Source of the DNA: a bacterium UBP3_UBA6266 | GTDB lineage: Bacteria; Auribacterota; UBA6266 | NCBI GenBank assembly: GCA_002440765.1 | Contig: DJVC01000047.1 | Location: forward strand, 1-5,326 | Direction of reading: 5' to 3' | DNA: 5,326 bases | Shown here: positions 1 to 5,094 of the stretch, piece by piece | How the letters are laid out: each line of letters begins with the position of its first letter | Position numbering within the stretch: the stretch's first letter is position 1 | The notes under the pieces: model-generated | Database searches by the model: none | Seen by the model: the letters and a program-made list of their open reading frames with translations, nothing else | What the model was told of the DNA's origin: nothing | Program-made: the position numbers and the translations under genes

Positions 1-1
1 T

Positions 2-916
2 GAGAAAACCTTTTGTATAGACTCCGCGGAAATCGAGAAAAAAATCAGCACCAGGACAAAAGCGATAATAGTGGTGCACCTGTTCGGGCAATCTGCGGAT
101 ATGGATAAAATAATGAAGATTGCGAAAAAGCACAAACTCTTTGTTATCGAAGACTGCGCCCAGTCTCCCGCCGCGAAATATAAAGGAAAATATACCGGGA
201 CTGTTGGAGACATAGGGATCTTCAGTCTGAACCAGCATAAGATTATCACGTGCGGAGAAGGAGGGGTTGCCGTCACAAATAACGATGAACTGGCTCTTAA
301 TATGCAACTTGTCCGGAATCACGGGGAAGTTATCATTGATAAGATGGAATTTAAAAAACAGCCGGTTATCCTGGGCTGGAACTACAGGATGACCGAACTT
401 GAAGCTGCTGTTTCAATCGGCCAGTTCTCAAGGCTGGATATGCTTACAGATGAAAGAAGGCATCTGGCGGAATATCTCAGCTCAAAAATAAATAATATCG
501 AAGGTATTATTCCTCCTTTTGTGCCCGATTCCAATGAGCATGTATATTTTGTCTATCCTGTTAAATTAGACGCGGATAAATTAAAAATAAATAGAGATAT
601 TTTTGCCGCGGCCTTAAAAGCCGAAGGCATACCCTGCGGAACGGGTTATGTCCGCCCGATATATCTTGAGCCTTCATACAGGTCGCTTAAAGGCTATGGT
701 AATGACGGGTGCCCGTACAAGTGTCCTTTCTACGGCAAAAATATATCCTATAATTCCGGCGATTGCCCTGTTTGCGAAAGAATGCATTTTAACGAATTGA
801 TTGTATTGCCCGTGTGCAGGTCTCCGCAAACGGAAAAAGATATGGATGATGTCGCGGAAGCCATCAGAAAAATTGCAAATAATATTGATGAGATAAAGGA
901 GAAAACGGAAATATGA
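2..916 (+). CDS. DegT/DnrJ/EryC1/StrS-family PLP-dependent sugar aminotransferase (5'-partial)
   Basis: The frame is open from the left edge, so the start is missing. The visible part is 304 residues; the family is usually about 370-400, so roughly 100 N-terminal residues lie outside. Numbered in the visible fragment, the PLP-pyridine aspartate is D51 in the motif EDCAQS, and the Schiff-base lysine is K80 (codon 239-241) in FSLNQHKIITCGEGG. The substrate-side motif GWNYRMTELEAAV follows. Family members transfer an amino group, usually from glutamate, to a keto-sugar nucleotide in the cytoplasm. With a PseG-like gene and a NeuB gene downstream, a PseC/LegC-like step to an amino-sugar precursor is a reasonable inference, but the exact substrate cannot be read. 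A cysteine-rich segment (Cys codons at 710, 722, 764 and 773) sits near the C-terminus. The stop overlaps the next start by 4 bases (ATGA). The GTG at 71 is an internal codon, not the start. Confidence 0.93.
   Translation, partial: EKTFCIDSAEIEKKISTRTKAIIVVHLFGQSADMDKIMKIAKKHKLFVIEDCAQSPAAKYKGKYTGTVGDIGIFSLNQHKIITCGEGGVAVTNNDELALNMQLVRNHGEVIIDKMEFKKQPVILGWNYRMTELEAAVSIGQFSRLDMLTDERRHLAEYLSSKINNIEGIIPPFVPDSNEHVYFVYPVKLDADKLKINRDIFAAALKAEGIPCGTGYVRPIYLEPSYRSLKGYGNDGCPYKCPFYGKNISYNSGDCPVCERMHFNELIVLPVCRSPQTEKDMDDVAEAIRKIANNIDEIKEKTEI
895..901 (+). promoter_or_regulatory. Ribosome binding site for the Fe-S protein gene
   Basis: AAAGGAG lies inside the end of the aminotransferase gene, 11 bases before the ATG at 913. 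That ATG shares four bases with the upstream stop (ATGA), so reinitiation after the aminotransferase stop probably helps translation. Confidence 0.6.
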
Positions 917-1554
917 AACGCGAGAAAAAATGGGTTCCGCCGGGCAAAAACTGCGGCTTGTGCGGAGTAAAGACCTGCGGAGAATTCTTAACACTTGTGA
1001 GAAAAGGCAAAAAAATACCTGAGGATTGTGTATTTTTTGTAAAAGATAGGGGGCCTGTTTGCGTGGCGGCAAAGAATAAAAAAGCAAACGTGAAAAAAAC
1101 GGATATTCTGGGAAATAAATTTGATTTCATTTTAGACCCTCTTCCGGGGGAAATCTCCGCAAGAAAGATAATATTGCCTTTCAGGCCTGATATTGTCGAG
1201 AGATGGAAGATAAAGAAAGGCGATATTGTGGTCGGCCGCCCCGAGGGGGCGGGATGTCCCGTCCAGCATGTTTTGCAGGTTATTAAAGCTAACAAAACCA
1301 CGGGAGTTCTTGATACATGGTGTGTGGGCCCGCGGTACTCGAGAGATGCCAAGGTGTTTGATGTAGAAGCTTATCATATGATAGCTTTCGAGGGGATTGC
1401 CGAAGTCGTGAGAAAAGAACCTCAATTCGGAAGAAGGCAGTATTTTCTGCCGGGTTTCTGTATGATGAACATGGCCCATACCGGTGTTGTTAACATGGTT
1501 ATAAAAAAGCCTGCTGGTCTGCAAATCAGGGTAGAGGATATAAGGTTTTTATAG
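913..1554 (+). CDS. Small Fe-S protein: N-terminal four-cysteine Fe-S domain plus unassigned C-terminal domain
   Basis: This 213-residue soluble protein has no signal peptide or membrane segment. Residues 14-39 carry C14-x2-C17-x4-C22-x16-C39, with the CGxCGxxxC and GKKIPEDC context typical of the putative Fe-S cluster domain (PF04060 type). That domain is found in the corrinoid iron-sulfur protein large subunit of CO dehydrogenase/acetyl-CoA synthase and in RnfB, where it binds a [4Fe-4S] cluster. Residues about 65-213 form a separate domain I cannot assign. It contains GRPEGAGCPVQH (C115, H119), a further WCVGP (C137) and PGFCMMNMAHTG (C183, H189), which could be extra metal ligands or substrate contacts. 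The cluster suggests electron transfer or activation of a partner; the function is otherwise unknown. ATG overlaps the upstream stop, with AAAGGAG at 895-901 in front. It is co-transcribed with sugar genes but matches no sugar enzyme I recognise. Confidence 0.88.
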   Translation: MKREKKWVPPGKNCGLCGVKTCGEFLTLVRKGKKIPEDCVFFVKDRGPVCVAAKNKKANVKKTDILGNKFDFILDPLPGEISARKIILPFRPDIVERWKIKKGDIVVGRPEGAGCPVQHVLQVIKANKTTGVLDTWCVGPRYSRDAKVFDVEAYHMIAFEGIAEVVRKEPQFGRRQYFLPGFCMMNMAHTGVVNMVIKKPAGLQIRVEDIRFL

Positions 1555-1557
1555 ATC

Positions 1558-1564
1558 AAAGGAG
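1558..1564 (+). promoter_or_regulatory. Ribosome binding site that fixes the TTG start of the epimerase
   Basis: AAAGGAG with a 7-base spacer stands before TTG at 1572. The spacer and start, GATAAAAATTGAA, nearly repeat the leader of the GTPase gene at 3331-3343. The 17-base gap between genes has no room for a promoter or terminator. Confidence 0.75.
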
Positions 1565-1571
1565 ATAAAAA

Positions 1572-2567
1572 TTGAAGGTGTTAGTTACAGGAGCAGCGGG
1601 ATATTTGGGAAGCAACGTGCTTGCCGGTCTGGCGGCCAATTCAAAAATTGAAAAAGTGATTGGCATTGATAATTTCTGTTCAGCCGAGAAAAAAATATTT
1701 TTAAAATACCTGAAATCACTGCAAAAAAACAAAAAACTGGTTTTCAGGGAAATGGATTTCTATGATCTTGAGAATTTTATACCGTTACTTGAACAATCTG
1801 ATATTATTGTCCATTTGGCGGAAGAAAAGGAAAAGGAGATCTATTCTGAAAAAATAACCATCAATAATACCAAGATTATCCAATGGCAGAAAAATGTGGA
1901 AGGGTACAGGCGCATGCTTGAAGCGTCTATTATATGCGGGATAAAAAAAGTGATACTGGCCTCATGGGCGGGGGTGTATGTCCGGTCTGAAAAGGAAAAA
2001 ATGGAGGAGAATGAGCCTTTGGTTCCGATAAACCAGTATTATCATCAGAAACTTTCACAGGAATTTTACAATAAGATTTTTTCGAAAGAATATTTTTTAG
2101 ACACGGTAACGCTCAGGATGTCCAATATTTACGGTATCGGTTTTAATCCTTACAGGTTGTCTATTTATAAGGAACCCGGTGTTATATCCGTTATGATTGC
2201 GGATGCCCTGAGGAAGGGGAAAATAACGGTCCATAACGGGGGCGTCCAGAAGCGGAATTTCCTGTATATCGGCGATGCCGTAGATGCCGTAGCTAAATCG
2301 GTATGTGTTACGGGAAAATTCGGAGGGAATACACTTAATATCTGTTCCGATGAGGAAACGAGTATTATTGATATCGCAAGATGTATTTCGGCCCTTACAA
2401 AAGCCGAAATTATCCATAAAGATATGAACTGGCAGAAAAACATCATTCAGCACGACATATCAAACCTCAGTGCCAGAAAAAAGATTGAATTTAAACCCTC
2501 GGGAGATATAAGACTTTGCATTAAGGATATGATAAAAGCAATCAGGAAGAAGGAGAGCAAAAGTTGA
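1572..2567 (+). CDS. NAD-dependent epimerase/dehydratase (extended SDR, nucleotide-sugar type)
   Basis: A 331-residue Rossmann protein of usual family length. The cofactor motif GAAGYLGS (G7-x2-G10-x2-G13) starts at the N-terminus. D33 ends strand 2 (GIDNF), as in NAD-binding members. HLA at 81-83 and N108-V109 match the HLAA and N-V elements. The catalytic set is S131 with Y156-x3-K160 (YYHQK). RMSNIYG (residues 182-188) and the VQKRNFLYIGDAVDAV stretch (about 225-240) are typical of GalE/RmlB-like nucleotide-sugar enzymes. Likely reactions are epimerisation or 4,6-dehydration of an NDP-sugar. It lacks the TGGTGSFG-like N-terminal motif of PseB, so it is probably not the classical pseudaminate dehydratase. 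The YYHQK and SWAG motifs are looser than the usual YGxSK and SS(x)VYG, so the substrate is uncertain. The start is TTG, 7 bases after AAAGGAG; no ATG fits, since TTG lies immediately before the first Rossmann strand. Confidence 0.9.
   Translation: MKVLVTGAAGYLGSNVLAGLAANSKIEKVIGIDNFCSAEKKIFLKYLKSLQKNKKLVFREMDFYDLENFIPLLEQSDIIVHLAEEKEKEIYSEKITINNTKIIQWQKNVEGYRRMLEASIICGIKKVILASWAGVYVRSEKEKMEENEPLVPINQYYHQKLSQEFYNKIFSKEYFLDTVTLRMSNIYGIGFNPYRLSIYKEPGVISVMIADALRKGKITVHNGGVQKRNFLYIGDAVDAVAKSVCVTGKFGGNTLNICSDEETSIIDIARCISALTKAEIIHKDMNWQKNIIQHDISNLSARKKIEFKPSGDIRLCIKDMIKAIRKKESKS
2550..2555 (+). promoter_or_regulatory. Ribosome binding site that fixes the TTG start of the ABC ATPase
   Basis: AAGGAG lies within the last codons of the epimerase gene, 8 bases before TTG at 2564. 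The start and the upstream stop share TTGA, so translation is probably coupled. Confidence 0.72.
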
Positions 2568-3322
2568 ACATAAAAAAGCTTACGGTATTTTCCGGTGTAG
2601 ATAAAACCGGGGATGCTGAAAGATTTAAAAAATTTGAGATATTTCCTGGTAACACTGCTGCGATAGTCGGTCCGACGGGCAGCGGAAAAACGTCTTTAGT
2701 TACAGATATAGAGATGCTTGCTCAGAGGGATACGGTTACCCGCAGGAAGATACTGATAAATGATAAGCTTCCTCCTTTTTCTTACAGACAGGATCCTTCA
2801 AAAAATCCTATAGTTCTTATTACACAGCATACGAATTTTCTTGCTGATTTGAGAGTTGATGAGTTCCTCAGGCTGCATGCTTTGTCGAGAAAAATGAAAT
2901 CAAGGGGAGCTGTTCCCAAGACCCTTATGCTTGCCAACAAACTTACCGGGGAAAAAGTTACCGAAAACATGAAAATGACGGTGCTGTCGGGTGGGCAGAC
3001 CAGGGCGCTTATGATAGCGGATTCCATTATTATAGGCAATGCCCCGATTGTCCTGCTTGATGAGATAGAAAACGCCGGTATCTTCAAGAAAGAAGCGATG
3101 GCAATGGTAAAGGAAGAAGGCAAGATAATCCTTTTTGTGACGCACGATCCGGTAGTCGCTCTTCTCTGTGATATAAGGCTGGTGATGAAAAATGGCGGTA
3201 TCGCGAAGATATTGAGGACAAACGAGCGAGAAAAGAAAGCAAGAAAAAGGATCATCGAGCAGGACATAATGATAAGCGTGATAAGGGAACGTGTCCGGCG
3301 CGGTGAAATAATAAAATTCTAA
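2564..3322 (+). CDS. Stand-alone soluble ABC-type ATPase
   Basis: A 252-residue protein with a complete ABC nucleotide-binding domain: Walker A GPTGSGKTS (36-44), Q-loop Q88 in LITQHT, signature LSGGQ (141-145), Walker B IVLLDE (162-167) with catalytic E167, and switch H194 in VTHDP. The D-loop position reads ENAG (169-172) instead of the usual SALD. After about residue 217 comes a strongly basic, probably helical tail (rich in K and R to residue 251). There is no membrane segment, and no permease or binding protein is encoded in the window, so a transport role is not supported by context. Soluble ABC ATPases also serve in Fe-S assembly (SufC), methyl-CoM reductase activation and other maturation work. 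Beside an Fe-S protein and a HypB/UreG-like GTPase, an ATP-driven maturation or activation role is my inference. The TTG start overlaps the preceding stop (TTGA) with AAGGAG 8 bases ahead. Confidence 0.88.
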   Translation: MNIKKLTVFSGVDKTGDAERFKKFEIFPGNTAAIVGPTGSGKTSLVTDIEMLAQRDTVTRRKILINDKLPPFSYRQDPSKNPIVLITQHTNFLADLRVDEFLRLHALSRKMKSRGAVPKTLMLANKLTGEKVTENMKMTVLSGGQTRALMIADSIIIGNAPIVLLDEIENAGIFKKEAMAMVKEEGKIILFVTHDPVVALLCDIRLVMKNGGIAKILRTNEREKKARKRIIEQDIMISVIRERVRRGEIIKF

Positions 3323-3324
3323 AT

Positions 3325-3330
3325 AAGGAG
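3325..3330 (+). promoter_or_regulatory. Ribosome binding site that fixes the TTG start of the GTPase
   Basis: AAGGAG with an 8-base AT-rich spacer stands before TTG at 3339. This spacing favours TTG over the in-frame ATG at 3348, and TTG preserves the first strand leading into the P-loop. Confidence 0.75.
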
Positions 3331-3338
3331 ATTAAAAA

Positions 3339-4052
3339 TTGAAACTGATGATATTGGCGGGTCCTCCTTCCGCGGGAAAGACATCCGTTGTAAAGAATAT
3401 AATGAGGCGGCTTTATCCGAAGGTCAAAATATCTTTTTTAAAGATTGACGTGGTTGTTACTTTTGAAAAAGAGGAAATAGGAAAAGATTTTCCGGATATC
3501 CCGGTAAAAATTGTCTATTCGGGAGACCTGTGTCCCGACCACGCAGGTGTGATGGTTATGAAAGACGGTATAGAATGGGCGGAGAAGAACAAAAGCGAAC
3601 TCATGATTGTGGAAAGCGCCGGGCTTTGCCTGAGATGTTCGCCTTATCTCAATCAGGGATTAGGCATAGTTGTTTTAAGCATGCTCGGTGGCATGAACTC
3701 CCCGCTTAAAATGGGTCCCATGGTCGGCTTGGCCGATATCGCGGTTGTTACAAAAATCGATTTGATAAGCCAGGCCGAAAGGGAAGTGTTCAGGCAGAAA
3801 GTCCATGAGGTCAATAATTCGATAAGGTTATATGAAGTCAATGCCCTTCAGGGGACGGGAATTGACAGGTTATTGGTTGAATTGAAAGATATGAAAGATA
3901 TAAAACCCGAATGCCTTGTCCTTAAGGGTGTTCCTCCGTTGGGAGTGTGTACTATCTGCATAGGGAAAAAAGATATCGGCTGGCAGAACCATTTCGGTGT
4001 TATCAGGAAGCTTGACACACAGGGCGCTGATTACCTGTACAGAGGAGAATAA
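3339..4052 (+). CDS. HypB/UreG/CobW-like P-loop GTPase with Cys/His metal-type motifs
   Basis: A 237-residue protein starting directly with the P-loop: Walker A GPPSAGKTS (8-16). D37 in the KIDVVVT segment is a likely switch residue. GDLCPDHAG (62-70) resembles the metal-binding Cys-His element of HypB (GCHLDA) and UreG (CPH). VESAG (91-95) matches the conserved ES/EN-G element of the HypB/UreG group and is followed by C97-x2-C100 (LCLRCSPY). TKID (138-141) is the guanine-specificity motif (NKxD variant) and NALQGTGID resembles the G5 region. A C-terminal extension carries C204-x2-C207 (GVCTICIGKKDIGW). Relatives are GTP-dependent metallochaperones that deliver nickel, cobalt or zinc to enzymes, so metal or cofactor insertion is the likely role. 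The target is not known. The start is TTG 8 bases after AAGGAG; the in-frame ATG at 3348 would sit 17 bases from it and trim the first strand. Confidence 0.86.
   Translation: MKLMILAGPPSAGKTSVVKNIMRRLYPKVKISFLKIDVVVTFEKEEIGKDFPDIPVKIVYSGDLCPDHAGVMVMKDGIEWAEKNKSELMIVESAGLCLRCSPYLNQGLGIVVLSMLGGMNSPLKMGPMVGLADIAVVTKIDLISQAEREVFRQKVHEVNNSIRLYEVNALQGTGIDRLLVELKDMKDIKPECLVLKGVPPLGVCTICIGKKDIGWQNHFGVIRKLDTQGADYLYRGE
4042..4047 (+). promoter_or_regulatory. Ribosome binding site that fixes the TTG start of the PseG-like gene
   Basis: GAGGAG overlaps the last codons of the GTPase gene and lies 6 bases before TTG at 4054. Only one base separates the GTPase stop from this start. The first strand and the RTDAG motif follow at once, as in other PseG proteins, so this start is preferred over the upstream ATG-type codon at 3997. 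Confidence 0.75.
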
Positions 4053-4053
4053 A

Positions 4054-5094
4054 TTGAGAGACAGGACTGTATTAATCCGAACCGATGCGGGCGCGAGTAC
4101 CGGGTTCGGACACATAGCAAGATGTATAGGTATTGCAAAAAAATTGGCTGAAAAAAAATATACCCCTGTTTTTATCCTTGAGGACAAAAACAAGTATGTA
4201 ACAGATATGTTAAAACGCCTGAAATTTGGCTGCTGTTGTATTGACAAAAAAGAAACTTTGGAAAAAGAAGCCGTTGAGGTGAAGAATATAATCCTGCGTA
4301 AAAAAGCGGCCGCATGTGTGTTTGATTCGTATAATTTAAATGAAAACTATTTTCTTAAGCTGAAAGACACTTCCGCTCCGCTGATATTAATTGATGACAG
4401 GAATTATCTGAAGTTTCCCGAAGTGGACGTGATTGTTAACGGGAATCTTTTTGCTGAAGATCTGAAATATAGCGTAAGTAAAACTACGAGCCTTTATCTC
4501 GGCGCGGAGTATTTCATTATGGATGAAGCTTTCAGAACCTCGGGGTTGAAGGGGATTCTTAAAAGAAAGACATCTGCCGGTATGTGCCTGAGCAGTGTAA
4601 AATTCGAAGTTTTGCTTAAATTGGCGCGCTTCCTTTGTTCCTTGAATTTCGATAATTTAAGTATTGTCCTTACTGCTCTTCAGAAAAAGTATTATGAAGA
4701 ATCATTAAAATATTTCAGCGGGTTTAAAAATGTAAAATTATATTTCAATCTGGATGCGAAAGAATTTTCTTCGGTGATGAAAAAGAATATGTTTTTTTTC
4801 ACTACGGGCGGAACTATGATGTGCCAGTCATTGTGTTCCGGATGTATCACTTACGCTTATCCCGTAAATAAATATCAGGAGAAGAATGTTTTATACACTG
4901 AGAAAAAGAAGTTGGCGAAAAAAATCAGCCTGAAGCAGAAATGCATGGCCGAAATGAGAAAAAACATCGCATATTTATCGGATTTGAAGGAGAAAAGAGC
5001 TTGTATTATAAGAAAAGCGATAGAGACAATGGACGGAAAAGGGCTTGGCAGGGTAACGGATATAATCACGGGGAAGATCAATGAAAGAAATTAA
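4054..5094 (+). CDS. pseG: PseG/SpsG-like nucleotide-sugar hydrolase (GT-B fold), divergent
   Basis: A 346-residue GT-B/MurG-like protein. The N-terminus has the PseG signature: LIRTDAGASTGFGHIARC, with R9, D11, H20 (the catalytic-type histidine of GxGH) and R23. DSYNL (91-95), LIDDR (112-116), VNGN and LGAEYFIMDEAFR (149-161) align with the DxY, IDD and LxGxxYxxLRxEF blocks. PseG removes UDP from UDP-2,4-diacetamido-2,4,6-trideoxyaltrose before the NeuB/PseI condensation, which agrees with the NeuB gene next to it. Oddities: the central GGSD-type block is degraded (SAGMCLSS, from about residue 178), and in the C-terminal GGTMMCQ (252-258) glutamine replaces the glutamate that contacts the nucleotide ribose in this fold. 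At 346 residues it exceeds the roughly 275 of Campylobacter PseG. A related glycosyltransferase cannot be excluded. The TTG start is 6 bases after GAGGAG. A longer in-frame start at 3997 would lie within the previous gene. Confidence 0.82.
   Translation: MRDRTVLIRTDAGASTGFGHIARCIGIAKKLAEKKYTPVFILEDKNKYVTDMLKRLKFGCCCIDKKETLEKEAVEVKNIILRKKAAACVFDSYNLNENYFLKLKDTSAPLILIDDRNYLKFPEVDVIVNGNLFAEDLKYSVSKTTSLYLGAEYFIMDEAFRTSGLKGILKRKTSAGMCLSSVKFEVLLKLARFLCSLNFDNLSIVLTALQKKYYEESLKYFSGFKNVKLYFNLDAKEFSSVMKKNMFFFTTGGTMMCQSLCSGCITYAYPVNKYQEKNVLYTEKKKLAKKISLKQKCMAEMRKNIAYLSDLKEKRACIIRKAIETMDGKGLGRVTDIITGKINERN
5070..5076 (+). promoter_or_regulatory. Probable ribosome binding site of the NeuB-family gene
   Basis: GGGGAAG lies inside the last codons of the PseG-like gene, a few bases before the ATG at 5081. 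It is a weaker match than the other sites, so the 14-base gene overlap and coupled translation may matter more. Confidence 0.5.

Noticed and set aside
71..73. GTG as the start of the aminotransferase
   Set aside because: The frame is open to the left edge, and the codons before it encode a family-typical stretch ending TRTKAIIV, so the GTG is internal.
864..1352. Antisense open frame of 162 codons opposite the Fe-S protein gene
   Set aside because: It covers the aminotransferase end and the Fe-S gene on the other strand, its translation has no recognisable motif, and the + strand frames there carry clear domain signatures. The same applies to the other minus-strand open frames in the window (for example 674-1087, 1132-1524, 2097-2453, 2782-3267 and 3870-4247).
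1555..1571. Possible terminator or promoter in the gaps before the epimerase and GTPase genes
   Set aside because: The gaps of 17 and 16 bases hold only a ribosome binding site and an AT-rich spacer; no inverted repeat or spaced -35/-10 pair is visible.
2274..2291. Tandem 9-base repeat GATGCCGTA x2
   Set aside because: It encodes DAVDAV in the conserved GDAVDAV helix of extended SDR enzymes, so protein constraint explains it.
913..4052. The Fe-S/ATPase/GTPase genes as an assembly chimera or recent insertion
   Set aside because: All junctions are overlapping or closely spaced in the same style as the sugar gene pairs, codon use looks alike by eye, and no insertion-sequence ends or direct repeats flank the genes. 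A formal composition test was not possible here.
3997..4053. Longer in-frame start for the PseG-like gene, 19 codons upstream of 4054
   Set aside because: It would overlap the GTPase coding region by 56 bases and add residues before the usual PseG N-terminus. TTG at 4054 has a well-spaced GAGGAG site.
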